Below are positions 10,742 to 19,621 of a stretch of DNA of 34,133 nt, one piece after another (position 1 is the stretch's first letter; every line of letters begins with the position of its first letter). Both the position numbers and the translations under genes were made by a program. The stretch comes from Pseudomonadota bacterium (GTDB taxonomy: Bacteria; Desulfobacterota; Binatia; Binatales; Binataceae), in NCBI GenBank assembly GCA_021324885.1, contig JAJPIF010000012.1:1-34133 (forward strand), written 5' to 3'. The notes beneath the pieces were generated by a model. The model ran no database searches. It was not told the DNA's origin and saw nothing but the letters and a program-made list of their open reading frames with translations.

Positions 10742-11845
10742 TCAGCCATAAAACTGCGCGATCGCGTCCACCACCGCAGCCTGGTTGGCGTCGTTGAGTT
10801 CGGGATAAATCGGCAGCGCCAGGACTTCGCGGCTGGCCCTTTCGGCATTGGGGAACTGGCCTTCGCGGTAGCCGAGCCCGCCAAACGCGGGCTGCAAATG
10901 GAGCGGCGACGGATAATAGATCTGCGTGGGGATCCCGCGGCCGGCCAGGAAATCGCGCAGCTCATCGCGCCGCGAGCAACGGATAGTGAATTGGTTGTAA
11001 ACGTGATCGCGCCCCGGCGGTTCGATGGGCGGCTGCGCCGAATCTTCAATCCCGCCGCGCGCCAACAGCTCGCGATAACGCTTTGCCTTGCGCCGCCGTT
11101 GGTTCGTCCATTGGTCGAGATACCTGAGCTTGACGCGCAAAACGGCGGCCTGGATTTCGTCGAGCCGGCTGTTCAGTCCGATGCTCTCGTAACTGTATTT
11201 GCGGCTGCTGCCATGCTCGCGCAAAACGCGCAGGCGCGGCGCGGTCGCGGCCTTCGCCGTGACCATCCCGCCGTCGCCGATACCGCCCAGATTCTTGGAG
11301 GGAAAGAAGCTGAAACAACCCAACTCGCCGATCGCGCCAACCTGCCTGCCCCGATAACGCGCGCCGATTGCCTGCGCGGCGTCCTCGATCACCGCAATCG
11401 ACCGCGCGCTGGCCATCGCCATGATCGGCGCGAGGTCGGCGGCCAGCCCGAACAGATGCACGACGATAATCGCGCGCGTGCGCGGCGTGATCGCCGCTGC
11501 GACCGCGTCCGGATCGATATTGAACGTGGCGCAATCAATATCGGCGAAAACCGCGCGCGCGCCCACTCGCGCGATCGCCGACGCGGTCGAGATAAAGGTG
11601 AACGGGGTGGTGATAACTTCGTCGCCCGGGCCAATCCCGAGCGCCATCAGCGCAAGCAGCAGGGCGTCGGAACCCGACGCGCATCCCACCGCCGCCTCGG
11701 CGCCCACATAGGCCGCCATCTCCCGCTCCAACGCTTCCACCTCGTGTCCGGTAATGAACTGCTGGCGCTCCATCACCGACTCGATCGCGGCCATCACCTC
11801 GGACCGGATCGACGCATACTGGGCGCGCAGATCGACAAACGGCAT
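10742..11845 (-). CDS. DegT/DnrJ/EryC1/StrS-family PLP-dependent sugar aminotransferase
   Basis: A 367-residue fold-type I aminotransferase. It opens MPFVDLRAQYASIRSEV and shows the family blocks ITGHEVEALE, GCASGSDALLLAL, DEVITTPFTF, IEDAAQAIG (cofactor-contacting D155 and Q158) and FSFFPSKNLGG with the PLP lysine K184. Such enzymes transaminate nucleotide-linked keto-sugars (often WecE/FdtB/PglE-like) to make amino sugars for polysaccharides, glycoproteins or antibiotics. The start at 11845 has an AGGAC-like site and is the conserved MPF-(V/F)-DL opening; in-frame sequence further upstream is unconserved. No other nucleotide-sugar gene lies beside it, and the precise sugar cannot be predicted. 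It follows glgB by about 119 nt on the same strand and may be transcribed with it. Confidence 0.88.
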   Translation of the reverse strand: MPFVDLRAQYASIRSEVMAAIESVMERQQFITGHEVEALEREMAAYVGAEAAVGCASGSDALLLALMALGIGPGDEVITTPFTFISTASAIARVGARAVFADIDCATFNIDPDAVAAAITPRTRAIIVVHLFGLAADLAPIMAMASARSIAVIEDAAQAIGARYRGRQVGAIGELGCFSFFPSKNLGGIGDGGMVTAKAATAPRLRVLREHGSSRKYSYESIGLNSRLDEIQAAVLRVKLRYLDQWTNQRRRKAKRYRELLARGGIEDSAQPPIEPPGRDHVYNQFTIRCSRRDELRDFLAGRGIPTQIYYPSPLHLQPAFGGLGYREGQFPNAERASREVLALPIYPELNDANQAAVVDAIAQFYG

Positions 11846-11964
11846 GAGCGGCTGAGGTCCTGCCCGCTCATCCTGACCGGCGAGGGGGTCAGGGCGTTGT
11901 TGTACCCTGGGCGGCAAAGCCATGCATCTTCATACCAATGCATCGCGTCTGGCGAAAGCCAGCC

Positions 11965-14184
11965 TCATCCCGGCGCGGCCAGCCACAGCACGGCGAGCGG
12001 CGGCAGGGTGAAGGCCGCCGAATGGGCCGATCCGTGCGATGGGATCGCTTCGGCCTGCACTCCGCCGTTGTTGCCGACGTTGCTGCCGCCGTAAAAGCCG
12101 CTGTCCGTATTGAGAATCTCCGCATAGTACCCGGGACCGGGCAGCCCGAGCCGGTGATTGCGGCGCACCACGGGCGAGAAATTGCAGATGCATATGATTT
12201 TTCGGCCCGAAGGCGCGCTGCGGATGAACGCGATTACATTATCGTCGGCGTCATCGGCGTCAATCCAGCGAAACCCCGCCGGCTCCACATCGGCCATCCA
12301 TAACGCAGGCTCGGCGCGGTAAAGCCGGTTGAGATCGCGGACCAGGGTTTGCAGTTGGCGATGGGCGGGTTCATTAAGCAGGTGCCAGTCCAGACTGTGA
12401 TCGTGGTTCCATTCGTTCCACTGCCCGAATTCGCCGCCCATGAAGAGCAGCTTCTTGCCCGGCCGCGCCCACATGTACGCATACAGCGCGCGCAGATTGG
12501 CGAACTGCTGCCAGCGGTCGCCGGGCATTTTGCTCAGCATCGAACGCTTGCCGTGGACGACCTCGTCGTGCGAAAGCGGCAGGATGAAGTTTTCGCTGTA
12601 GGCGTAGAGCAGGCCGAAGGTCAGGTCGCGATGGTGGAACCGGCGATGGATCGGATCTTTGGAGAAATACTCCAGCGTGTCATGCATCCATCCCATGTCC
12701 CATTTCAAGCCGAAGCCCAACCCGCCGACATAGGTGGGACGGCTGACCGCCGGCCAGTCGGTGGACTCCTCCGCGATCATCATGATTCCCGGATCGTGTC
12801 CGTAAGCGCGCTGGTTAAGCGTGCGCAACAAACTGACGGCATCGAGATTCTCCCTGCCCCCGTGCACGTTGGGAACCCATTGGCCGGGATTCTTGCCGTA
12901 GTCGAGGTAGAGCATCGAGGCCACCGCGTCCACCCGCAGCCCGTCGGCGTGGTACTCGCCCAGCCATAACAGCGCGCTGCTGATCAGGAATTCGCGCACT
13001 TCGTCGCGCCCGTAATTGAAGATGTAAGTTCCCCAATCAGGATGCTCGCCCTGGCGCGGGTCCATATGCTCGTACAGCGCGGTGCCGTCGAAGCGGCCCA
13101 GCGAGAATTCATCCTTGGGGAAATGGGCCGGCACCCAATCCAGTATCACTCCGATCCCGCGCTGATGCAGATAATCAACCAGGTAGCGGAAATCATCGGG
13201 CGTGCCGTAGCGCGCGGTCGGGGCGAAATAGCTGGTCACCTGGTAGCCCCATGAACCGGCAAACGGATGTTCCATCACCGGCAGGAACTCGACGTGCGTA
13301 AATCCCATCTCGTCGACGTAGTCGGCCAGCGCATGCGCTATTTCGCGGTAAGTCAGAGGCCGGTAACCATCCTCGGGCACGCGCCGCCAGGATCCGAGAT
13401 GAACTTCGTAAATCGCCAGCGGCGAGCGCAGCACGTCGCGCGAGCGGCGCGCCTTGATCCAGTGGTCGTCGCCAAATGCATATCGGGACTGATAGACAAC
13501 CGAAGCCGACGCCGGCGGCATCTCGGTCGCCTTGGCATAGGGGTCGGCCTTCAGATGGTATCCGTCGTTGGCGCTGCGAATCTCGAATTTGTAGCGTTGA
13601 CCGGGTCCGAGATCGGGGATGAACAGCTCCCACAGTCCGGAGAGCCCCATCTGGCGCATCATGTGGAGGCGGCCGTCCCAATGGTTGAAATCGCCGACCA
13701 CGCTGATGCCGCGGGCGTTGGGCGCCCATACCGCGAACGAAACTCCGGCCACGCCCTGCGCCTCGCGAAGATTGGCGCCCAGCCTGGTCCACGGCCGCTC
13801 CAGGGTCTGCTCGCGAAAGAGGTAGATGTCCAGGTCGCTGAGCGTGGGCAGGAAGCGGTAAGGATCGTCGAGATTGAGCCGCGCGCCGGTCTTCAGCCAC
13901 AGGTCAAAGCGGTACGGAAATCCGGGCTGCACCCGCTCAACCACAGCTTCGAACAGGTCGGTGCCTTCCCGCCGCGTCATCCGCAGTGGCGCCCGCTCGC
14001 CAACCAGCAGATCGATCTGCTCGGCATCAGGGCGATAGGCGCGCACAATCGTGCCGCGGCTGGTCGGATGCGCTCCCAGAATCGAATGCGGATCAGGATG
14101 GACAAGCGCAAACAGCCGCTCCAAATCCTGCGTCGAAGGTTGGTTATCTGGCGTTCTAACTTCTTTGCTCAATATTGCTGTCAT
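11965..14184 (-). CDS. glgB: 1,4-alpha-glucan branching enzyme
   Basis: A 739-residue GH13 branching enzyme that introduces alpha-1,6 links into glycogen. An N-terminal CBM48-like region (residues ~30-240, VSFAVWAPNARGISVVGDFNHWDG) precedes the catalytic barrel. Catalytic residues are visible as D419 in DGLRVDAVASM, the glutamate of AEEST (472/473) and D540 in LSHDEVVHGK. The length equals that of typical proteobacterial GlgB (~730). The in-frame TTG at 14193 is less likely than ATG 14184, which has GGAAAG just upstream. No glgA, glgC, glgX or glgP gene is in the window, so the rest of glycogen metabolism must be elsewhere. The gene is divergent from the luciferase-like oxidoreductase across a 307-nt spacer. 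Confidence 0.97.
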   Translation of the reverse strand: MTAILSKEVRTPDNQPSTQDLERLFALVHPDPHSILGAHPTSRGTIVRAYRPDAEQIDLLVGERAPLRMTRREGTDLFEAVVERVQPGFPYRFDLWLKTGARLNLDDPYRFLPTLSDLDIYLFREQTLERPWTRLGANLREAQGVAGVSFAVWAPNARGISVVGDFNHWDGRLHMMRQMGLSGLWELFIPDLGPGQRYKFEIRSANDGYHLKADPYAKATEMPPASASVVYQSRYAFGDDHWIKARRSRDVLRSPLAIYEVHLGSWRRVPEDGYRPLTYREIAHALADYVDEMGFTHVEFLPVMEHPFAGSWGYQVTSYFAPTARYGTPDDFRYLVDYLHQRGIGVILDWVPAHFPKDEFSLGRFDGTALYEHMDPRQGEHPDWGTYIFNYGRDEVREFLISSALLWLGEYHADGLRVDAVASMLYLDYGKNPGQWVPNVHGGRENLDAVSLLRTLNQRAYGHDPGIMMIAEESTDWPAVSRPTYVGGLGFGLKWDMGWMHDTLEYFSKDPIHRRFHHRDLTFGLLYAYSENFILPLSHDEVVHGKRSMLSKMPGDRWQQFANLRALYAYMWARPGKKLLFMGGEFGQWNEWNHDHSLDWHLLNEPAHRQLQTLVRDLNRLYRAEPALWMADVEPAGFRWIDADDADDNVIAFIRSAPSGRKIICICNFSPVVRRNHRLGLPGPGYYAEILNTDSGFYGGSNVGNNGGVQAEAIPSHGSAHSAAFTLPPLAVLWLAAPG

Positions 14185-14491
14185 GCTTTCCAAATTTCGC
14201 GATTGAGCTGGATTAGGGCCGAATCAGCAGCAGCCAGGCGGCTGCAAAAACAACGGACAACGGCTTCGATTCGCTGCTCCGTGCTGCTGAGCTGTATCAC
14301 GACGAATAATGTATTGTAGTCGCTCGCCGCAACGCGCGCGAGCAAGTTTTGCGATGGTCTTCGGCATCAGCGAATTCGCCTCCAGAAGTTTGCGTAACCC
14401 GCGCCGCCGCCACCATCCACACCGAGCGCTTGCACATCGAAAGCCGCGCGTTGTAGGAGTGCGCTGACGAGCTTTTTCGGGAGGATCCGCC
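14185..14491. other. Divergent intergenic spacer (glgB / LLM oxidoreductase)
   Basis: A 307-nt non-coding stretch that must hold the promoters of both divergent genes. It contains an AT-rich patch near 14295-14318 (TATCAC, AATAATGTATTG) and a small hairpin, GCTCGC (14322-14327) pairing with GCGAGC (14338-14343), followed by AAGTTTT. I cannot assign -35/-10 boxes with confidence and see no coding potential or RNA gene. Confidence 0.4.
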
Positions 14492-15436
14492 ATGGCTGGT
14501 ACGGGCAATCGGATGGAATTCGGGTTCGGGGTTTTTCCTTACAGCTACGTTTCCTTTGCCGAAACGGCGGAGTTGGCGCGTCTGGGCGACCAGCTTGGAT
14601 ATTATGCCTTTACCCTGCCTGAGCATCTGCTCACGCCCAACTGGCCGCAGGCGCCGATTTCGACCAAGTTCTGGTACGACACCTCCGTGATCGGCGCTTA
14701 TATCGCCGCCGTGACATCCAAAATCAAACTGCTCACCAGCGTCAGCGTGGTGCCGTACCATCCGCCGGTGCAGATGGCCAAAACGCTGGCCACGCTCGAC
14801 GTCGTGTCAAATGGGCGCGTGCGGTATGGCGTCGGCAGCGGCTGGATGAAGGCGGAGTTCAAGCGGCTTGGAATTCCCTTCAAGGAGCGCGCGGCGATTA
14901 CCGAGGAATACCTGCGCGCGATGAAGGAGCTGTGGACCGCGGACGCGCCGTCGTTTTCGGGCAAATACGTATCTTTCGACAATGTCGCCGCCTATCCCAA
15001 GCCGGTGCAGAAAGGCGGGATTCCGATCTTCATTGGCGGCTTCGGCGATGGACCCTTCCGGCGTGTCGCGACGTTGGGCGACGGATGGATTCCGATGAGC
15101 CTCTCGCCCAAGGATGTGGTCAAGGGGTTGGGCCAGATCAGATCGTTGATGGAGAAGAATGGGCGCGATCCGCAATCGTTATGGGTTGGCGTGACCGGCG
15201 GGATGGATATCGGCGTGGGTGAGACGCGCCAATGGCAGCATGACGTGCTGGGCGAGCACAGCCCGGTCGAAATACCACCGCCGGTGCAGAATCTGCGTCA
15301 GGCGGTGGATGTCGCCGGGGAGTATCAGCGCGCCGGCGCCAACTATATGTCGGTGGGCTTCAAATGGCGCACCGCCAATGAGTTGGCAGACAAGCTCGAA
15401 GAGTTTGCCCGCGAGGTGATGCCCAATTTCCGATAA
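14492..15436 (+). CDS. LLM-class (luciferase-like) F420- or flavin-dependent oxidoreductase
   Basis: A 314-residue bacterial-luciferase-fold protein. Typical family blocks are FAETAELARLGDQLGYYAFTLPEH near the N-terminus, TSKIKLLTSVSVVPYHPPVQMAKTLATLDVVSNGR (split here: ASVVPYHPPV-type strand and ATLDVVSNGR), GVGSGWMKAEF and IPIFIGGFGDGPFRRVATLGDGW. The pattern PxxxAKTLATLDxLSxGR with GVGxGW is that of the TIGR03619-type F420-dependent subgroup, so reduced or oxidised F420 is a plausible cofactor, but FMN cannot be excluded. The start ATG has GGGAGG 7 nt upstream. It is transcribed alone and converges on the MFS transporter gene (63 nt gap). By analogy with actinobacterial and Binatota gene neighbourhoods it may take part in the breakdown of a ring compound together with the cyclase and amidohydrolases downstream. 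Confidence 0.85.
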   Translation: MAGTGNRMEFGFGVFPYSYVSFAETAELARLGDQLGYYAFTLPEHLLTPNWPQAPISTKFWYDTSVIGAYIAAVTSKIKLLTSVSVVPYHPPVQMAKTLATLDVVSNGRVRYGVGSGWMKAEFKRLGIPFKERAAITEEYLRAMKELWTADAPSFSGKYVSFDNVAAYPKPVQKGGIPIFIGGFGDGPFRRVATLGDGWIPMSLSPKDVVKGLGQIRSLMEKNGRDPQSLWVGVTGGMDIGVGETRQWQHDVLGEHSPVEIPPPVQNLRQAVDVAGEYQRAGANYMSVGFKWRTANELADKLEEFAREVMPNFR

Positions 15437-15499
15437 AGACAGCTGACGCAGTTGATCCGCGCGTCGTGGCTGGGCAAGGCGGCCCGCCCGACACTGGCG

Positions 15500-17173
15500 T
15501 TATTTGAGGCCGTCTGGGCTGGGGACGAACTGCTCCAATATTTGGACGCCCTGCGCTGAGATTTGATGCGTTACCAAGGGGGGCGAGTTGCCTATATGGT
15601 AGGTGCGGACCAGGTTCTGCACGGCGAGGTCGGCGTTCACTCCACGATAATGCTGACGCAGATGCTCGGCCCAGGTTTCGACCACGAAATATTCCACGAA
15701 TCGCTGCGGCGCATTGGCATCGAAGAACAACCCCCAGAACACCGCGCCGTCGCGCAGGCGAATGAGGCGCAACTGGCGCATCGCGATCGTGAAATCCCGG
15801 GCACGTAGAGGATCGATACGATATTCAACCGTGACCAGTACCGGGCCGGCGTCAGGATCGATTTCGAGACTCGTTTCGGGTTCGGGACGCCTTAGCGGTA
15901 CCAGGTCGAGTTCGGTCTCCGCGGCCAGCCGAAATCGCCACACGGTCAGGATCCCGGCAGCGACCGCGACGGCGGCATAGAAAATCGCCATCCGCACGCC
16001 TTGGCGCTCGGCCACCCATCCCCACAGCACGCTGGCTCCTGCCATCCCGCCCTGCAACACCATCTGGTACACGGACAGCGCGCGTCCCTGGACCCACGCT
16101 GGCACAGAAAGCTGCGCGGCGACGTTGAGCACCGTCATGGTCACGGTCCACGCCGCGCCGGCCAGAGTCATCAGGGTCCAGACCACGTAAATGTTGCGGG
16201 CCAGGCCAAGTCCAAGCAGCACGGCCGCGAACGATGCCTGGGCGATCGCGGCCAGCAAATTGCGTGAAAGCCGCCATCCAAGCCGCGGCAGTACCGCGCC
16301 CGCGACCATCGCGCCGGCGCCGAAGAACGCCAGCAGTCCGCCATAACCGGCCGCGTCCAGATGCAAACTGAACCGTGCCAGGATTGGTAGCACGGCCCAA
16401 ATCGCGCTGGCGCCGAAGATGAATGCCGCGGTGCGCACCAGCACCGCGTCGAGCGCGGGGGCGTAGCGCGTGTAGCGAATGCCCGCTCGAATCGCGCCCA
16501 TCACGCGTTCAGCCGGCATCACGTTGGCCGCGTGCGGGCGCCTCCACTCAAACAGTACCGCCATCACGGCCAGAAACGACGCCGCGTTGAGGATGAACGT
16601 GATGCCGGCGCCGGCCCACGCCACCACGATGCCGCCCAGGGCGGGTCCGACCGCCCGCGACAGGTTGAAGTTGATGCTTCCTATTGACACCGCCGCCGTC
16701 AGTTCCGAGCGCGGCACCAGTTCCGGAACGATCGCCTGCCACGCCGGGGCATTCATCGCGGAACCAATCCCCAGGGCCAGGCTGAGAGTGAGCAGCGACC
16801 AGGGCGTCGTTGCCTTCACAATGGTGAGCACACCGAGGACGGCGGCGGCGATCAGCATCCAGCCCTGCGATAACAGCAGCAGACGGCGCCGATCCACGAT
16901 GTCTGCCAGAGCGCCCGCGGGCAGAGCAAGGAGCAGGATTGGCAAGCTGGCCGAAGTCTGGATCAGCGCAACCATCAGCGGCGATGGGGCCAGGGAGGTC
17001 ATCAGCCACGCCGCACCGACGTTCTGCATCCAGGTGCCGATGTTCGAGACCAGCGCCGCCAGCGTAAGCCAGAAGAACATCCGATGCTTGAGCGTTCGCC
17101 ATACCGAACCCGACTCGTGACGCGGAGGCTCCTGTACGGGCCGAGCCCCGCCATATGCGACGAAACCGCTCAA
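15500..17173 (-). CDS. MFS exporter (MFS_3 / enterobactin-exporter-like) with C-terminal ABM-like domain
   Basis: A 557-residue protein. Residues ~25-410 form about 12 transmembrane helices with MFS signatures, including NIGTWMQNVGAAWLMTSL near the N-terminus and the loop 2-3 motif GALADIVDRRRLL. This is the MFS_3 (PF05977-type) family related to EntS. From about residue 430 there is a soluble tail, VLVTVEYRIDPLRARDFTIAM ... DGAVFWGLFFD ... FVVETWAEHLRQH, that resembles an antibiotic-biosynthesis-monooxygenase (ABM) type ferredoxin-like domain. The substrate is unknown. The start is a TTG at 17173 with a weak ribosome-binding site, so the first ~25 residues are uncertain. It is divergent from the cyclase gene, which may be significant if the exported compound and the catabolic enzymes share a regulator. 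Confidence 0.85.
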   Translation of the reverse strand: MSGFVAYGGARPVQEPPRHESGSVWRTLKHRMFFWLTLAALVSNIGTWMQNVGAAWLMTSLAPSPLMVALIQTSASLPILLLALPAGALADIVDRRRLLLLSQGWMLIAAAVLGVLTIVKATTPWSLLTLSLALGIGSAMNAPAWQAIVPELVPRSELTAAVSIGSINFNLSRAVGPALGGIVVAWAGAGITFILNAASFLAVMAVLFEWRRPHAANVMPAERVMGAIRAGIRYTRYAPALDAVLVRTAAFIFGASAIWAVLPILARFSLHLDAAGYGGLLAFFGAGAMVAGAVLPRLGWRLSRNLLAAIAQASFAAVLLGLGLARNIYVVWTLMTLAGAAWTVTMTVLNVAAQLSVPAWVQGRALSVYQMVLQGGMAGASVLWGWVAERQGVRMAIFYAAVAVAAGILTVWRFRLAAETELDLVPLRRPEPETSLEIDPDAGPVLVTVEYRIDPLRARDFTIAMRQLRLIRLRDGAVFWGLFFDANAPQRFVEYFVVETWAEHLRQHYRGVNADLAVQNLVRTYHIGNSPPLVTHQISAQGVQILEQFVPSPDGLK

Positions 17174-17227
17174 TCAGCCAACTCTGCAATGGCAAGGGTG
17201 ATGGTTTGCGATACGGCTGTCATTTCG

Positions 17228-17241
17228 ATCATTGTGATGAT
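17228..17241. promoter_or_regulatory. Candidate operator: palindrome in the MFS/cyclase divergent spacer
   Basis: ATCAT-TGTG-ATGAT is a perfect 5-4-5 inverted repeat, extended on both sides by a G-T and a C-G pair. It lies in the 204-nt spacer between divergent genes, a common place for an operator. A second ATCATTG occurs near 17276. No regulator gene is adjacent and the site is short, so it may be chance. Confidence 0.3.
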
Positions 17242-17377
17242 TGGATAGGTTGTGAGCCAACGCCGGGCCTGACTCATCATTGACATTTCGGGCGTTGCAT
17301 CTTATGCGGGATGCAGGCGCGCTTTCAAGAACGTTGAGGCAGCCCGCCGGCACTGTTCAGAACCCATTAGAGGATTG

Positions 17378-18322
17378 ATGGCATATCCAGAGAGTTGGGG
17401 AATCAGGCAGCTTTCCAATTGGGGCCGCTGGGGCAGGGACGATCAGCTCGGCACCGCGAATTTCATCACGCGCGAGGTGGTGGCCAACGCCGCGCGGGAG
17501 GCGCGCGAGGGTAAGGTGTTCAGCCTGGCCATTCCGTTCGATCGCGGCGGCCCGGTGCATCCGGCGCGTACGCCGTATCTGCATTTTTTCGCGATGGTCA
17601 ACGCGCCTGGCGACGCCTGGGGAATCGGAGCCAAAAGCAGCGTGGTGTGGAACGATGACGTCGTCACGATGCCGCTTCAGATCGCCACGCAATGGGACGG
17701 GCTGGCGCATCTGGGCTACGACGGGATGTTTTACAATGGCGTGCCTATCGATCGCCTCAACGCCCATCGCGGCGCCACTCGCAACGCGATCTCTGAGCTT
17801 TCGCAAACACTGATCACGCGCGGCGTTCTGCTCGATTTGGTCGCATACAAAAAGGCGGACGCGCAGGGCCATCTGCCGGCCGGTTATGCGATCAGTTGCG
17901 CCGACATCGACGGCTGCCTGGCCGCGCAGAAGGTGACTGCGCGCAGCGGCGACGCGTTGCTGGTGAGAACCGGATGGGTGCCGCAATGGTACCGGCGTCC
18001 GCAGTGGCGCGACGCGTTCTGGAAGTCGTGTCCGGGCCTTTCCTACAAGACAGTGGAATGGATTTACGATCACGAGATTTCGTGCGTGGCGGTCGACAAC
18101 GTCACGGCCGAGGTCGTGCCGTCGGAACTGCGCGAGGAACCAACACCGTTTCATCGTATCGCGATCCGCGATTTGGGCCTGACCATCGGCGAGATCTTCA
18201 ATTTCGAGGCATTGGCCGAGGATTGCCGCAACGACGGACGCTACACCTGCTTTTTCGTCGCCCCTCCCCTGCCCTTTGCCGGCGGTGTCGGCAGTCCGAT
18301 CAACCCGGTCGCGATGAAGTAA
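17378..18322 (+). CDS. Cyclase-family (kynurenine-formamidase-like) protein with altered metal motif
   Basis: A 314-residue protein of the cyclase/kynurenine formamidase fold (PF04199-type), whose members hydrolyse amides or lactones using bound metal. Features include NWGRWGRDDQLGTANFIT at the N-terminus, characteristic of the longer members, and DALLVRTGWVPQWY and AVDNVTAEVVPS later. The classical HxGTHxD metal motif is replaced by QIATQWDGLAH (residues 101-111): both early histidines are glutamine, while D107 and H111 remain. I recall TQWDxLxH-type sequences in other members, so this is probably a subfamily trait. The start at ATG 17378 (GAGG 4 nt upstream) is preferred to the TTG three bases earlier. 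It is the first gene of a plus-strand set with two amidohydrolases (118 nt to the next gene). Confidence 0.85.
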   Translation: MAYPESWGIRQLSNWGRWGRDDQLGTANFITREVVANAAREAREGKVFSLAIPFDRGGPVHPARTPYLHFFAMVNAPGDAWGIGAKSSVVWNDDVVTMPLQIATQWDGLAHLGYDGMFYNGVPIDRLNAHRGATRNAISELSQTLITRGVLLDLVAYKKADAQGHLPAGYAISCADIDGCLAAQKVTARSGDALLVRTGWVPQWYRRPQWRDAFWKSCPGLSYKTVEWIYDHEISCVAVDNVTAEVVPSELREEPTPFHRIAIRDLGLTIGEIFNFEALAEDCRNDGRYTCFFVAPPLPFAGGVGSPINPVAMK

Positions 18323-18440
18323 AAATGAGAACTGGAGCACTTGTTCAGCTTGCCCGCTCCCACGCTCTCGGAGCAAGATAAACGTACATTCGTTCAGACG
18401 CGACGCCTCGAGCGCGCGTCCTGAGCCAGGAGGATTAACC

Positions 18441-19574
18441 ATGGTGCCATCGCGGATCATTTCAGCGGACTCGCACATGATCGAGCCGCCAGACCTGTGG
18501 ACCACGCGGTTGGATCGCAAGCTCAGAGATCAAGCGCCTCATGTCGAGAAAAACGAAAAGGGCAGCTACTTCGTTGCGCCTGGGCTCAAGCCGTCACCGG
18601 TTTCGCTGGGCTTCGGCGCGGGCCGCAGCGGCGAGGAACTGAAACAGCATTTTCGCAAGGGCTACGAGACTGCGCCTGCGGGCGGCTGGGACCCGGTGGA
18701 ACGGATCAAGGACCAGGACGTGGACGGCGTCATCGCCGAGGTGCTCTACACCACTTATGGGATGCCGCTGTTCAGTCTGCCCGACCCCGAACTCCAGCGG
18801 GCCTGCTTCAAGGCCTATAACGACTGGCTGGCCGAGTTCTGCTCGCACAATCCGCGGCGGTTTTACGGCATCGGGCTGGTTTCGTTGGAAGATATCGCGC
18901 AAGGCGTCAAAGAACTGGAGCGATGCGCTCAGATTGGCCTGCGGGGCGCGCAGATTTGGGGCGCGCCGCCGCCAGATCGGCCGTACTGGATGCGCGTGTG
19001 GGATCCGCTGTGGAGCGCGGCGCAGGAACTGGGAATGCCGCTCTCGCTGCATGTCGGCACCGGCAAGCGCTCGCGCAGCCCGGACAAGGCACCGCTGGTC
19101 GATCCCGCGACCGGCAAACGCGGACCGTTTATGACCGGCAACTATTCCAACCTGATTCATGAAATCCAGCGCTCGTTCACCGATATTATTTTCGGCGGCG
19201 TGCTGGAGAGGTTCCCGCGCCTGATCCTGATCTCGGCGGAGAACGACACCGGCTGGATTCCCCATTACATGTATCGGGTCGATCACGCGTTCGAGAAATT
19301 CAACGTCATGTCGGATCAGCCGCTGGCGCAAAAGCCCAGCTTCTATATCCGGCGCCAGATGATGGCGACGTTTCAGGATGATCCGATCGGGCCGATGACG
19401 CACGAATTTTTCGGCGCCGAAAACTACATGTGGGCGTCGGACTTTCCGCATACCGATTGCACCTGGCCCAACTCGCGCAAGGTGATTGAGCGCGATTTCG
19501 CCCACATCCCCGATTCGGTTACGCACAAAATCGTGTTCGAGAACGCCGCCCGGGTTTATCGGATGGAAGTGTAA
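18441..19574 (+). CDS. Amidohydrolase-family (amidohydrolase_2) metal-dependent hydrolase or decarboxylase
   Basis: A 377-residue TIM-barrel protein of the amidohydrolase_2 family (PF04909-type), which includes ACMS decarboxylase and 5-carboxyvanillate decarboxylase. Metal-site elements visible are ISADSHMIEP (residues ~7-16, the strand-1 motif), a histidine in SLHVGTG and the aspartate in WASDFPHTDCTWP near the C-terminus, whose DFPHxDxTWP pattern is typical of this subgroup. LISAENDTGWIPHYMYRVD is another conserved block. The ATG at 18441 has a near-perfect AGGAGG 7 nt upstream. It lies between the cyclase and a second, clearly different amidohydrolase 47 nt downstream. Substrate unknown; hydrolysis or non-oxidative decarboxylation of a ring-cleavage or aromatic acid is a reasonable guess. 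Confidence 0.88.
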   Translation: MVPSRIISADSHMIEPPDLWTTRLDRKLRDQAPHVEKNEKGSYFVAPGLKPSPVSLGFGAGRSGEELKQHFRKGYETAPAGGWDPVERIKDQDVDGVIAEVLYTTYGMPLFSLPDPELQRACFKAYNDWLAEFCSHNPRRFYGIGLVSLEDIAQGVKELERCAQIGLRGAQIWGAPPPDRPYWMRVWDPLWSAAQELGMPLSLHVGTGKRSRSPDKAPLVDPATGKRGPFMTGNYSNLIHEIQRSFTDIIFGGVLERFPRLILISAENDTGWIPHYMYRVDHAFEKFNVMSDQPLAQKPSFYIRRQMMATFQDDPIGPMTHEFFGAENYMWASDFPHTDCTWPNSRKVIERDFAHIPDSVTHKIVFENAARVYRMEV

Positions 19575-19621
19575 AGGACAGGTCAGGCAGTTCAGAATCC
19601 ATAACCAAGGCGGGAAGTACA

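Noticed and set aside
14322-14343. Hairpin GCTCGC/GCGAGC followed by AAGTTTT
   Set aside because: No gene ends upstream of it on the plus strand, the stem is six pairs and the T-run is short; kept only as a note in the spacer entry.
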